Translations under genes and position numbers: made by a program
The notes under the pieces: model-generated
The model's database searches: none
The model's input: the letters and a program-made list of their open reading frames with translations, nothing else
Told to the model about the DNA's origin: nothing
Origin: Bog-793 sp963803025
GTDB taxonomy: Bacteria; Actinomycetota; Acidimicrobiia; Acidimicrobiales; Bog-793
Direction of reading: 5' to 3'
Assembly: GCA_963803025.1 (NCBI GenBank)
Contig: CAWDKZ010000013.1
Location: 124,001 to 188,000, forward strand
DNA: 64,000 nucleotides
In this document: positions 35,212 to 44,469 of the stretch, in pieces
Numbering within the stretch: position 1 is the stretch's first letter
How the letters are laid out: the number at the start of each line of letters is the position of its first letter

Positions 35212-36065
35212 GCGACATCGCCCTGGCGTACAGGCGCTGCGAAGCGATCACGCGCCGTGAAGCTCGGAACTTCTTCTACGGCATCCGCTTGTTGCCGGAG
35301 CCGAAGCGGGCCGCGATGTCGGCCCTCTACGCGTTCGCCCGGCGGGTCGACGACATCGGCGACGGTGCCGGCACGACCGGTGAGAAACAGGAAGCGCTCG
35401 CCCGGGTCCGAGACGAGATCGTCCAGGTGGCGAGCGGCCACCCGCCGTGTGACGACGCGGTGCTCGTCGCCCTGGCCGACGCAGTGGCCCACTTCCCGAT
35501 CCCGGTCGACGCCCTCGGCGAGATCGTGACGGGTTGCGAGATGGACTGCCGACGCGAGAGGTACGCGACGTTCGAAGAGCTCACTGCCTACTGCCGGTGC
35601 GTCGCCGGCTCGGTCGGTCGGCTCTCTCTCGGCGTGTTCGGGTCGGCCGACGCGGCGACGGCACCGGAGCTCGCCGACAGGCTCGGCATCGCCCTGCAGC
35701 TGACGAATATCTTGCGTGACATCGTCGAGGACCGCGACGAGATGGGGCGCGTCTATCTGCCGGTCGAGGATCTCGCGCGTTTCGGCTGCGAGCGCGACGC
35801 GACCGGCCCGCCGGACGCGCTCGTCGGACTGCTGCGGTTCGAGGCCGGACGGGCGCGGCTGCACTACGAGAAGGGTCTCGGGCTGCTCGACCTGCTCGAC
35901 CGGCGTTCGCGCGCCTGTGTCGCGGCGATGGCGGGGATCTACCACCGCTTGCTCGACCGCATCGAGAAGGACCCGCTCGCGGCGCTCGACCATCGCGTGA
36001 GCCTTCCCGCCTGGGAGAAGGCGTGGGTCACGGTCCGCAGCCTGAGGCGGGTGTCCGCCGCATGA
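35208..36065 (+). CDS. hpnD: Presqualene diphosphate synthase HpnD
   Basis: A 285-residue protein with NFFYGIRLLPEPKRAAMSALYAF and the Asp-rich motifs FARRVDDIGDG (about residues 42-52) and NILRDIVEDRDEMGRVYLP (about 165). It condenses two farnesyl diphosphates to presqualene diphosphate. GTG start overlaps the hpnC stop by 4 bases and the stop overlaps hpnE by 4, so the genes are translationally coupled. Confidence 0.92.
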   Translation: MSDIALAYRRCEAITRREARNFFYGIRLLPEPKRAAMSALYAFARRVDDIGDGAGTTGEKQEALARVRDEIVQVASGHPPCDDAVLVALADAVAHFPIPVDALGEIVTGCEMDCRRERYATFEELTAYCRCVAGSVGRLSLGVFGSADAATAPELADRLGIALQLTNILRDIVEDRDEMGRVYLPVEDLARFGCERDATGPPDALVGLLRFEAGRARLHYEKGLGLLDLLDRRSRACVAAMAGIYHRLLDRIEKDPLAALDHRVSLPAWEKAWVTVRSLRRVSAA

Positions 36066-37468
36066 GGACGGAACCGGCGCACATCGTGGTCGTTGGGGGA
36101 GGTCTCGCCGGCCTGTCGGCGGGGATCGCCTGCGCGGACGGCGGCAGCAAGGTGACGCTGTTTGAAGGGCGCCCGCGCCTTGGTGGCGCGACGTGGTCGT
36201 TCGAGCGCAACGGCCTCGTGTTCGACAACGGCCAGCACGTTTTCCTGCGCTGCTGTGCTGCCTACCGGCGGTTCCTCGGCAGGCTCGGCACGGCGGATCG
36301 CGCGGTTTTGCAGCACAGGCTCGCGGTACCGGTGCTGCGCCCCGATACGCAAGGCGGTGAGCCGCAGGTGGCGTGGCTCCGGCGCAGCGGCCTTCCCGCG
36401 CCCGCCCACCTGGTGGGCTCCCTCGTCCGCTACCGGCACCTGTCGCTAGCCGAGCGGGCACGTGTCGGGCGGGCCGTATCTGCTCTGCGACGGCTCAGCC
36501 TCGACGCTCCCGGTCTCGACTCGGAGACGTTCGCGTCGTTCCTCTCCCGTCAGGGGCAGTCGCGCGACGCCATCGCCAGGCTCTGGGAGCTCATCACGCT
36601 TCCGACCGTCAACCTCAGCGCAGCCGAAATGTCACTTACGCTTGGGGCCAAGGTTTTCCGGACGGGACTCCTCGACCGCGCCGATGCTGCCGATGTCGGT
36701 TGGGCGCGCGTGCCGCTCAACGCGCTCCACGTCGATCCCGCCGCGGCACTGTTGGGCCGTCTCGGGGGGAGCGTCCACCAGCGGGCGAAGGTCGACGCAA
36801 TCGACCTCGCCCCCGGGACTGGACAGAGGGCGGCAACCGGCGTCGTGGTGAACGGCGAACACGTCGACGCCGACGCGGTCATCATCGCTGTTCCGCACCG
36901 TGCCGCCGCCCAGCTCCTGCCGGAGGGCGGCTTCGTGAGACCCGCGCGTCTCGAGGCGCTCGGCACCTCGCCGATCGTCGACGTGCACGTTGTCTACGAC
37001 CGCAAGGTCACCGAGTACGAAATTGCCGCGGGTGTCGACACGCCGGTCCAGTACGTCTTCGACAGGACCGTGGCCGCGGGGCTGGACCCCGCGGCCGGCC
37101 AGGTGCTCGCAGTGTCCATCTCCGGTGCGGACGCCGAGCACGGGGAGCGGCCCGAGGCGCTCATCGAGCGCTACACGGGAGCGCTGCGCGATCTCTTCCC
37201 ACGGGCGCGTTCGGCCACCGTCGTCGACGCGGTCGTGAGCCGTGAGCACGAGGCGACGTTCCGCGGCGCGCCGGGGACCGCGGGACTACGGCCCGGCCCC
37301 GAGACAGGGTTCGAACGGCTCTACCTCGCCGGCGCGTGGACCGACACGGGTTGGCCCGCGACGATGGAGAGCGCGGTGTTGAGCGGCACACGTGCGGCGG
37401 TGCACGCGCTGCGTGTCGTCGGTGCGACCCGCCTGTCGGTCGATCTCGGCCGGGAAGTCGTCGCGTGA
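36062..37468 (+). CDS. hpnE: Hydroxysqualene dehydroxylase HpnE
   Basis: A 468-residue FAD-dependent amine-oxidase-like protein. The dinucleotide motif VVVGGGLAGLSAGIA is at the N-terminus and the C-terminal FAD motif ends with LYLAGAWTDTGWPATMESAVLSG. HpnE removes the hydroxyl of hydroxysqualene to give squalene. ATG 36062 overlaps hpnD and the stop overlaps the prenyl synthase gene. Confidence 0.92.
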   Translation: MRTEPAHIVVVGGGLAGLSAGIACADGGSKVTLFEGRPRLGGATWSFERNGLVFDNGQHVFLRCCAAYRRFLGRLGTADRAVLQHRLAVPVLRPDTQGGEPQVAWLRRSGLPAPAHLVGSLVRYRHLSLAERARVGRAVSALRRLSLDAPGLDSETFASFLSRQGQSRDAIARLWELITLPTVNLSAAEMSLTLGAKVFRTGLLDRADAADVGWARVPLNALHVDPAAALLGRLGGSVHQRAKVDAIDLAPGTGQRAATGVVVNGEHVDADAVIIAVPHRAAAQLLPEGGFVRPARLEALGTSPIVDVHVVYDRKVTEYEIAAGVDTPVQYVFDRTVAAGLDPAAGQVLAVSISGADAEHGERPEALIERYTGALRDLFPRARSATVVDAVVSREHEATFRGAPGTAGLRPGPETGFERLYLAGAWTDTGWPATMESAVLSGTRAAVHALRVVGATRLSVDLGREVVA

Positions 37469-38514
37469 TCCCGACGGAGAGGGCACCGGCGGTCTTCGGA
37501 CGGGCGCGCGATCTCGTCGCGCCTGCGCTGCGTACGGCCGTCGACCGGCTTTCGGCCGAGATGAGGCCCGTCGTCGAGTACCACTTCGGTTGGTCGGACG
37601 CCGAGGGGCGCCCCGTCGGCGGCGGCGGTGGCAAGGGCGTGCGCCCGGCGCTGGCGATCCTGTCGGCGGAGGCGGTGGGCGCGGACGCCGCGGTCGGCAT
37701 TCCCGGTGGCGTCGCGGTCGAGCTCGTCCACAACTTCTCGCTCATCCACGACGACGTGATCGACGGCGACGTTGAGCGGCGCCACCGCCCGACGGTCTGG
37801 GCGTTGTTCGGCGTCGGGCAAGCGGTGATCGTCGGTGACGCGCTCTTGGCGCTCGCCCAGCAGGTCCTGCTCGACCCGGCGGGGACGTTGAAGCTCGAGC
37901 ACGTCGCCGATGACGACGCCGCCCGGCGTGCCGCCAGCCGGATTGCCGACGCGACCGCCGCGATGATCGCCGGACAGGCGCTCGACATGGCCTTCGAGTC
38001 GCTGCCGACCGTGGACGTCGCGGGGTGTCTCGCGATGGAGGGTGGCAAGACCGGGGCGCTTCTCGGCTGCGCGGCTTCGATCGGGGCGGAGCTCGCAGGC
38101 GCGCCCGCGGAGATGGTGGCCGGGCTCGATCGCTTCGGGTTCGAGCTCGGGCTGGCCTTCCAGGCCGTCGACGACCTGCTCGGCATCTGGGGGGACCCCA
38201 CCTGCACCGGCAAGCCGGCGTGGAGTGACCTGCGTCAGCACAAGAAGACCCTCCCGGTCGCGGCGGCGCTCGCCGCGGGGGGCGACGGGGCCGCAGAGCT
38301 GGGCGAATTGCTCGCGACGCCCTTGCTCAGCGACGACCAGATCGCTCGGGCGGCCGAGCTCGTGGAGAAGGCGGGAGGTCGCGAGATCTCAGCGGACGAG
38401 GCGCGCCGCCGGTTGGATGCCGCACTCGGGGCGCTCGATTCGGCCCACTTCGTCGCCGACGCGCAGGCGGAGCTGGCAGAGGTCGCGCGATTCGTCATCG
38501 AGAGGGAGTTCTAG
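37465..38514 (+). CDS. Polyprenyl (farnesyl/geranylgeranyl) diphosphate synthase
   Basis: A 349-residue trans-prenyltransferase with the first Asp-rich motif in FSLIHDDVIDGD (about residue 97) and the second in FQAVDDLLGIWGD (about 240), plus GGKGVRPAL for isopentenyl-diphosphate binding. Two small or medium residues before the first DDxxD make chain length hard to predict; within this operon farnesyl diphosphate for squalene is the logical product. GTG start overlaps hpnE; shc starts 2 bases after its stop. Confidence 0.9.
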   Translation: MIPTERAPAVFGRARDLVAPALRTAVDRLSAEMRPVVEYHFGWSDAEGRPVGGGGGKGVRPALAILSAEAVGADAAVGIPGGVAVELVHNFSLIHDDVIDGDVERRHRPTVWALFGVGQAVIVGDALLALAQQVLLDPAGTLKLEHVADDDAARRAASRIADATAAMIAGQALDMAFESLPTVDVAGCLAMEGGKTGALLGCAASIGAELAGAPAEMVAGLDRFGFELGLAFQAVDDLLGIWGDPTCTGKPAWSDLRQHKKTLPVAAALAAGGDGAAELGELLATPLLSDDQIARAAELVEKAGGREISADEARRRLDAALGALDSAHFVADAQAELAEVARFVIEREF

Positions 38515-38516
38515 GG

Positions 38517-40511
38517 ATGGGGCGGACCGAGACGGTGGAGGAGCTGGAGCTCGCCGCGGCGCGTCGGGCGCTCGAAAAGGCGCGTCGGCATCTTCTCGGG
38601 CTGCAAGAGGCAGAGGGCTGGTGGAAGGGCGAACTCGAGACGAACGTCACGATGGATGCAGAAGATCTGCTGCTTCGGGAGTTCCTCGGCATCCGCCAGG
38701 AGAACGACACGGCCGGGGCAGCGGCGTGGATCCGTTCGAAGCAGCGATCCGACGGGACGTGGGCCACCTACCACGGTGGACCCGGGGACCTGTCGACGAC
38801 GGTCGAGGCGTACTGCGCCCTGCGTCTCGCGGGGGACGATCCAGTCGATCCGCACATGGCACGGGCCGCGGCGTTCGTGCGGGACGCAGGTGGCGTCGAG
38901 AACTCGCGAGTGTTCACGCGGATCTGGCTCGCGTTGTTCGGACTGTGGCCCTGGGAAGATCTGCCGACTTTGCCGCCGGAGATCGTGGCGCTCCCGGCGT
39001 GGGTTCCGTGCAACATCTACGACTTCGGCTGCTGGGCGCGTCAGACGGCGGTCGCCATCACGGTCGTCGGTGCTTACCGTCCGGTACGGCCGACCGTGTT
39101 CGGCATCGAGGAGCTGCGGACGTGCAAGGCCCCCGACCGCCCGGGACCGTCGCTGCGCGACTGGACCGGACGTTTCGTCCTGCTCGACCGCGTCCTCCAG
39201 CGCTACGAGCGGATCGCGAACCGGTCGCCGCTGCGCCAGACGGTGCGGGAGGCAGCGCTGCGCAAGGCCGAGACCTGGATCGTCCGGCGCCAGGAGGCCG
39301 ATGGCAGCTGGGGGGGCATCCAACCGCCGTGGGTCTACTCGATCCTTGCGTTGCATCTGCGGGGTTACCCCCTTGACCACCCTGTGCTCGCCGCGGCCTT
39401 CGCGGGCCTCGAGCGCTTTCTCGTGCGCGAAGACGGCCTACGCCGACTCGAGGCCTGTCAGTCCCCGGTCTGGGACACCGCGCTCGCCATCGTGGCGCTC
39501 GTCGACGCGGGTCTTTCCCCGGACGACGAGGCGTTGCAGCGCGCGACCAGGTGGACGCTCGGCGAGGAAGTGCGTGTGCGCGGCGACTGGTCGGTGCGCC
39601 GACCACGGGTCCCCGAGGGAGGTTGGGCGTTCGAGTTCGAGAACGACAACTACCCCGACGTCGACGACACCGCCGAGGTCGTGCTCTCGTTGCGCCGCGT
39701 CGCCTACGAGGACCCGATCGCGCTCGAGGACGCTGTGCAACGTGCGGTCGCTTGGACCGAGGGCATGGCGTCCAAGGACGGCGCGTGGGGTGCATTCGAC
39801 GCCGACAACGTTCGGCAGATCCTCTACGAGCTCCCTTTTTGCGATTTCGGCGCGGTCATCGACCCCCCGAGCGCGGACGTCACCGCCCACGTCGTCGAGA
39901 TGCTCGCCCACGAGCCGTCGGCGGATCCCACGGTGCTCGCCGCGGGGGTCGACTGGCTGCTCGCGCAGCAGGAGGAGGACGGAGCCTGGTTCGGACGTTG
40001 GGGCGTGAACTACCTCTACGGCGTCGGTGCCGCGGTGCCCGCCCTTGTCGCCGCCGGCGCGGACCCGGACGAGCCCCCGATCCGGCGCGCGATCGATTTC
40101 CTCGAAGCACACCAGAACGACGACGGAGGCTGGGGCGAGGACATCCGCTCCTACGACGACCCGGCGCTGCGTGCCCAGGGCGCGTCGACTGCCTCGCAGA
40201 CGGCCTGGGCGCTGCTTGCGCTGGTGGCTGCCGGCCGGGCGCGGTCGACGTCGGCGCGACGCGGGGTCGCCTGGCTGGCGGCGGCACAGCTCGCCAACGG
40301 GAACTGGGATGAGCCGTGGTACACAGGAACGGGATTCCCCGGCGACTTCTACCTCAATTACCACCTCTACCGATTGGTCTTCCCGCTCTCAGCGCTCGGT
40401 CGGTGGTGCCGCGCGATCGACGATGCCTCGGCGGCCGCGAGCGTGCGCACCGAAGCCGCGCATCAGGCCCATGCCGTCCGCAACTCGCCGCACGCGAAAG
40501 TCGGGCGTTGA
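38517..40511 (+). CDS. shc: Squalene-hopene cyclase
   Basis: A 664-residue cyclase that folds squalene into hopene/hopanol at the membrane. The catalytic acid motif D-x-D-D is seen in YPDVDDTAEV (about residue 380). Several QW repeats are visible, such as QEADGSWGG, KDGAWGAFDADN, QEEDGAWFGRWG and QNDDGGWGED. The C-terminus has the family segment GTGFPGDFYLNYHLYR. ATG 38517 follows the preceding stop by 2 bases. All upstream genes for substrate synthesis are in the same operon. Confidence 0.96.
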   Translation: MGRTETVEELELAAARRALEKARRHLLGLQEAEGWWKGELETNVTMDAEDLLLREFLGIRQENDTAGAAAWIRSKQRSDGTWATYHGGPGDLSTTVEAYCALRLAGDDPVDPHMARAAAFVRDAGGVENSRVFTRIWLALFGLWPWEDLPTLPPEIVALPAWVPCNIYDFGCWARQTAVAITVVGAYRPVRPTVFGIEELRTCKAPDRPGPSLRDWTGRFVLLDRVLQRYERIANRSPLRQTVREAALRKAETWIVRRQEADGSWGGIQPPWVYSILALHLRGYPLDHPVLAAAFAGLERFLVREDGLRRLEACQSPVWDTALAIVALVDAGLSPDDEALQRATRWTLGEEVRVRGDWSVRRPRVPEGGWAFEFENDNYPDVDDTAEVVLSLRRVAYEDPIALEDAVQRAVAWTEGMASKDGAWGAFDADNVRQILYELPFCDFGAVIDPPSADVTAHVVEMLAHEPSADPTVLAAGVDWLLAQQEEDGAWFGRWGVNYLYGVGAAVPALVAAGADPDEPPIRRAIDFLEAHQNDDGGWGEDIRSYDDPALRAQGASTASQTAWALLALVAAGRARSTSARRGVAWLAAAQLANGNWDEPWYTGTGFPGDFYLNYHLYRLVFPLSALGRWCRAIDDASAAASVRTEAAHQAHAVRNSPHAKVGR

Positions 40512-40635
40512 AGGCGACGCGCCGGGCGGCGCGCCGCCCGTGCGCCGAGCGGACCCGAACGGCGGACGAGGTCAGGCGACACTGAACGCCCGAGTTCAAC
40601 CTCGATCAACCCCACGAACAGGCCGGTGAATCCTG

Positions 40636-41643
40636 ATGCCCATACCGATCCGACAGAACCTCCTCATGGCGGCGTATCTCACGCGTCAAAGGCTGGCGAA
40701 ACGCGAGAAGTACCCGCTGATCGTCGAGCTCGAACCGCTCTTCGCGTGCAATCTCGCCTGTCCCGGTTGCGGCAAGATCCAGTACCCGACGGAGATCCTC
40801 CGTCAGCGCGTGACCCCAGAGGCGGCGTTCGCCGCGGTCGAGGAGTGCGGCGCGCCGATGGTCTCGATCGCCGGGGGCGAGCCGCTGCTCCACCCCCAGA
40901 TCGAGGAGATGGTCGAGGGTCTCATCAGGCGCAAGCGGTTCGTCTACCTCTGCACGAATGCGATCCTCCTGAAGCGGCGGATCGACCGGTTCAAGCCGTC
41001 GCCGTACTTCTCGTGGGTGGTCCACCTCGACGGGCTGAAGGAGCGTCACGACGCGGCCGTCGACCGCGCGGGAGTCTTCGACGCGGCGATCGAGGCGATC
41101 CGCCTCGCCAAGTCGAAGGGCTTCCGCGTCACGACGAACTCGACGTTCTTCACCACCGACTCCGCCAAGACGATCCGCGAGGTCCTCGACTTCCTGAACG
41201 ACGAGCTGCGAGTCGACGCGATGATGATCTCGCCGGCCTACGCCTACGAGAAGGCGTCCGACCAGGAGCACTTCCTTCCGGTCGACCAGGCCCGGGAGGT
41301 GTTCCGCGAGGCCTTCGGGGACGGTCGGCGCAGGAGGTGGCGATTCAATCACACGCCTTTGTTCCTCGACTTCCTCGAGGGCAAGGTCGACTACCAGTGC
41401 ACGCCGTGGGGGATTCCCAGCTACTCGGTCTTCGGCTGGCAGCGACCGTGCTACTTGATGAGCGACGGCTATGCGGCGACCTACAAGGAGCTCGTCGAGA
41501 CGACCGACTGGGACAAGTACGGGCGGGGACGGGATCCGCGCTGTGACAACTGCATGGCGCACTGCGGCTACGAACCCTCCGCCGTCGCCGCCACGACGAA
41601 GTCGCTCCGTCAGGCGCTACGCGCCGCGGTCGGGACGCGCTGA
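40636..41643 (+). CDS. hpnH: Adenosylhopane synthase HpnH (radical SAM)
   Basis: A 335-residue radical SAM enzyme with the cluster motif C-x3-C-x2-C at residues 38, 42 and 45 (ACNLACPGCGKIQYP). It attaches a 5'-deoxyadenosyl group to hopene, the first step toward C35 bacteriohopanepolyols. The N-terminal MPIPIRQNLLMAAYL and the C-terminal CDNCMAHCGYEPSAV are characteristic of HpnH. The 124-base gap after shc may allow separate expression. No hpnG or later tailoring genes follow; the next features are tRNA-Ala and insertion sequences. Confidence 0.94.
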   Translation: MPIPIRQNLLMAAYLTRQRLAKREKYPLIVELEPLFACNLACPGCGKIQYPTEILRQRVTPEAAFAAVEECGAPMVSIAGGEPLLHPQIEEMVEGLIRRKRFVYLCTNAILLKRRIDRFKPSPYFSWVVHLDGLKERHDAAVDRAGVFDAAIEAIRLAKSKGFRVTTNSTFFTTDSAKTIREVLDFLNDELRVDAMMISPAYAYEKASDQEHFLPVDQAREVFREAFGDGRRRRWRFNHTPLFLDFLEGKVDYQCTPWGIPSYSVFGWQRPCYLMSDGYAATYKELVETTDWDKYGRGRDPRCDNCMAHCGYEPSAVAATTKSLRQALRAAVGTR

Positions 41644-41696
41644 ACGGCCGGTCGCAGGGTCGAATCGGCCCCGAGGGCGCGTAGGCTTGCGCCCGC

Positions 41697-41770
41697 GGGG
41701 CTGTAGCTCAGCTGGTTAGAGCGACTGGTTTGCAACCAGTAGGTCACGGGTTCGAATCCCGTCAGCTCCA
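41697..41770 (+). tRNA. tRNA-Ala(TGC)
   Basis: Complete cloverleaf: acceptor GGGGCTG/CAGCTCC including the G3-U70 wobble that is the alanine identity element, anticodon stem ACTGG/CCAGT with loop TTTGCAA (anticodon TGC), and T arm ACGGG-TTCGAAT-CCCGT. CCA is not encoded. In many actinobacteria it is next to tRNA-Ile after gyrA; here it is 19.5 kb away. Confidence 0.97.
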
Positions 41771-41790
41771 CCCGGTGCCCTGTAGCCCGT

Positions 41791-41893
41791 TTGGTGGACC
41801 ACTTCTTGTGACGACGTGGCCTGGGGTTGGGGTGGTGAGCGTAGGTCTTCGAATTCGACCGGAGTGCGGTACCCGAGCGAGCTGTGGCGTCGA
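41791..41893 (-). pseudogene. IS3-family transposase C-terminal scrap
   Basis: On the minus strand, codons read RRHSSLGYRTPVEFED followed by a Pro/Gln-rich end. R-H-S-S-L-G-Y-x-T-P is the conserved C-terminal signature of IS3-family OrfB (rve integrase). Similarity stops abruptly at about 41893, upstream of which no integrase sequence continues, and no stop codon appears before the tRNA. It is a relic of an IS3-type insertion beside tRNA-Ala. Confidence 0.75.
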
Positions 41894-41981
41894 GCTGGCT
41901 CGGGATCGCCGTGCCCCGCCCGAACCTCGCCCAGTCCCCCCTGAGAGGAAAGCGTGCTCGGCTAGGTCGGTGTTGATTAAA

Positions 41982-43580
41982 GCGCCTCTTTGAGGGTGCT
42001 CGCGAATTGCCCGCGCACCCACAAGACTGGGTGCATGCAGGGAAGATCGAATCCAGACCGTCAGATGCTCGACGCGGCGGCGTTCTGCCGTGGCCTCGTC
42101 GAAGAGGGCACGATCTATGCCTTCCTCGCCGATCACCGCGGCGAGCTCTTCCAGGATGGGGACTTCGCCGACCTCTTCCCGTCGGGCCGCGGGCGGCCCT
42201 CGATCCCGGTCGACGTCATCTGCTCGGTGATGGTGCTCCAGGCCTTGGAGGGACTCTCGGACCGTGACGCGATCCGGGCGCTGAGGACGCGGATCGACTG
42301 GAAGGTCGCCTGCGGGCTGGCCCTCGACGATCCGGGCTTCGACTTCACGAATCTCACCTATTGGCGCGCCCGGCTCCGCAACTCTGGCCGTCCCGAACGG
42401 ATCCTCGACGCCGTCCGCCGGGTCGTCGCCGAGACCGGCGTGCTGAGAACGAAGCACCGCCGCGCGCTCGACTCGACGATCCTCGACGACGCGGTCGCCA
42501 CCCAGGACACCGTCACCCAGATCATCTCGGCGATCCGCCGGGTGCGGGCTGAGATCCCCCGGCTCGAGGCGCTCGAGCTCGGCCAGGACTACTCGACGGG
42601 AAAGAAGCCCGTCATCGACTGGTCGGATGCCGAGGTGCGCGACGGGCTCGTCTCGGCGCTCGTTACGGACGCGACGACGCTCCTCGACGCCGTCGATGAT
42701 GAAGCACTCGACCAGGACCAGGCCGACGCCCTGGGCCTGCTCGCCCTCGTCTCGGCCCAAGACGTCGAGCCCGGCGAGAAAGATGGGACCTGGCGCATCG
42801 CCCGTCGGGTGGCCAAGGACCGTCTGATCTCGGTCGTCGACCAAGAGGCCCGTCACGGCCACAAGTCGGTCTCGGTGAGGAAAGACGGGTTCAAGGCGCA
42901 CCTCTGTGTCGAACCGGACACCGGCCTCGTGACCGGGGCCGCGATCACGCCGGCGAACGCCCCGGACGGGCCGACCGGTGTCGCCCTCCTGGGGGATGAG
43001 CCCTCCGGGCTCGAGGTGCTCGCCGACTCCGCTTATGGATCGGGCCCGACGAGGAGAGAACTGAAGCTCCGCCGCCACCGTCTCGTCATCAAGCCGATGC
43101 CCTCCCACCCGGCCGTCAAAGGCGGGTTGCGGCGAGACGAGTTCAGCGTCGACCACGAGGCGCGCACCGTCACCTGCCCGGCCGGTCACACCGCCCGGTT
43201 CTCCCCGACCGGGGTGGCGAAGTTCGCCCCGCACTGTGAGCCCTGCCCGTTGCGTTCCCGCTGCACGACGGCGACGGCGCGCTCGTTCACGATCGGGCCG
43301 AACGACGACGAGCTCGTCGCCGCCCGGGCCGCCTGGCGCGACCCCGAGGTGACGGCGACCTACCGGAGACACCGCCCGATGGCCGAGCGCTCGATCTCCT
43401 GGCTCGTCGCGAAGGGAAACCGCCGCCTCCGCTATCGGGGGATCGAGCGCAACAACTCCTGGCTCCAGATCCGTGTCGCAGCCCTCAATCTCCGCCGTCT
43501 CTTGGCGCTCGGGCTCGCCTTCGAGGAGGGCTGGGTGCTGAACACCACGTAGTGGGCCCTCGGGAGTGACAAAGAGGGAC
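41982..43580 (+). mobile_element. IS1182-family insertion sequence
   Basis: One complete transposase gene flanked by possible imperfect terminal inverted repeats sharing the core CCTCTTTG (41985-41992, and its complement CAAAGAGG at 43570-43577). The exact ends are uncertain because similarity beyond the core is weak and I could not see a convincing target duplication. It lies between an IS3 scrap at tRNA-Ala and a membrane-protein gene. Confidence 0.6.
42035..43552 (+). CDS. IS1182-family DDE transposase
   Basis: A 505-residue transposase. N-terminal DUF772-type region (SRGRPSIPVDVICSVMVLQ-like), DDE catalytic residues in LDSTILDD (first Asp), LADSAYGSG (second) and PMAERSISWLVAKGNRRLRYRG (Glu), and a Cys/His cluster CPAGH...HCEPCPLRSRC before the last, typical of IS1182. 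It looks full-length and uninterrupted, so the element may be active. ATG 42035 is preferred over an upstream open extension that would include the left terminus. Confidence 0.92.
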   Translation: MQGRSNPDRQMLDAAAFCRGLVEEGTIYAFLADHRGELFQDGDFADLFPSGRGRPSIPVDVICSVMVLQALEGLSDRDAIRALRTRIDWKVACGLALDDPGFDFTNLTYWRARLRNSGRPERILDAVRRVVAETGVLRTKHRRALDSTILDDAVATQDTVTQIISAIRRVRAEIPRLEALELGQDYSTGKKPVIDWSDAEVRDGLVSALVTDATTLLDAVDDEALDQDQADALGLLALVSAQDVEPGEKDGTWRIARRVAKDRLISVVDQEARHGHKSVSVRKDGFKAHLCVEPDTGLVTGAAITPANAPDGPTGVALLGDEPSGLEVLADSAYGSGPTRRELKLRRHRLVIKPMPSHPAVKGGLRRDEFSVDHEARTVTCPAGHTARFSPTGVAKFAPHCEPCPLRSRCTTATARSFTIGPNDDELVAARAAWRDPEVTATYRRHRPMAERSISWLVAKGNRRLRYRGIERNNSWLQIRVAALNLRRLLALGLAFEEGWVLNTT

Positions 43581-43719
43581 GTCTATGAGGCCAAAGGCCA
43601 ATCTGCGAGGCCGCTTTTCACCCTCGACCACGGCTCTTCGATCAGGTCATCGTCCCGAGGACCCGATCGAACGCTACGACCCGTCAGCCCCCGGTGAAAG
43701 GCCTTTGTCCAACACCGCC

Positions 43720-44220
43720 CTAGGTGGTTCTCAGGCTGGTGGCGGACCTGCCGACGACGAACGCGCCGAGCGCGATGAGGAGGCACCCGGCGCCGCCGAA
43801 GTACCCGATGAAGTACTCGAGTTTGGTGAGAGCCGTGCCGGGGGCGAAGAAACTCGGAACGGTGTACAGGACCGGCCAAGCCAACGCGCCGATGACGAAC
43901 CAGGCGCCCGCGATCACCGCGAGAACTCCCGCGAAGCGCGCCACCGCGAGATGGAAGATCTTTGTGCCTCCACCCCTCATGATGAGCAGTCCTGCCAGGC
44001 ACGCCGCCACTCCGGGAACGAGCGACAAAATGGCGTGGGCGAGGTCCCAGTACCACGAACCCGCGCCGTCGGCGCTGTATCCGAAGGTCGGGCCGAGGAA
44101 GGGCACGATCCCGCCCCACGCACCGAGCAGGACGACGAGAAGACCCGCCACGCCGAGGCTGAACCGAGGTACCGTCAGCCGCGCATTGTGGCTATCGTGT
44201 TGCATGTCTGTCATTTCCAT
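43720..44220 (-). CDS. Four-helix integral membrane protein, unknown function
   Basis: A 166-residue protein with four hydrophobic segments (about residues 20-45, 65-85, 92-115 and 130-155) separated by short loops. No catalytic motif or family recognised. Its codon bias is like that of chromosomal genes and it begins with ATG 44220 (ATG at 44211 possible). The 140 bases between it and the IS hold nothing recognisable. Confidence 0.7.
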   Translation of the reverse strand: MEMTDMQHDSHNARLTVPRFSLGVAGLLVVLLGAWGGIVPFLGPTFGYSADGAGSWYWDLAHAILSLVPGVAACLAGLLIMRGGGTKIFHLAVARFAGVLAVIAGAWFVIGALAWPVLYTVPSFFAPGTALTKLEYFIGYFGGAGCLLIALGAFVVGRSATSLRTT

Positions 44221-44469
44221 GACTGCCTGTCCCTTTCTTCGAGCAGGGCACAGAACATTGCGCCAACCACGCTAAGTCTTTTTGACCTGGCGGGTCGGAG
44301 AGCGGTGTCGGTCCGGCGGCAGGAGCGTAGGGCGCGGCAGGGCCAGCGGCCCTTTACCCTCTGTCGCATCTAGAGTTTCCTCGAGCCGACGACGATCGGT
44401 ACCTGGTGATTCGTCGACCAGATCGGTCCGCGAAGTGGCGAGGATCGATCTGCCGGCGGGAGGAGAGAG

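Noticed and set aside
22145..41770. rRNA operon spacer suggested by tRNA-Ile and tRNA-Ala
   Set aside because: No 16S, 23S or 5S sequence is present around either tRNA; the association is with gyrA.
41762..43372. 536-codon minus-strand open frame across the IS1182 element
   Set aside because: Antisense of a clear DDE transposase; composition is shadow-like. Only its last part coincides with the IS3 scrap, which is supported by its own motif in a different reading.
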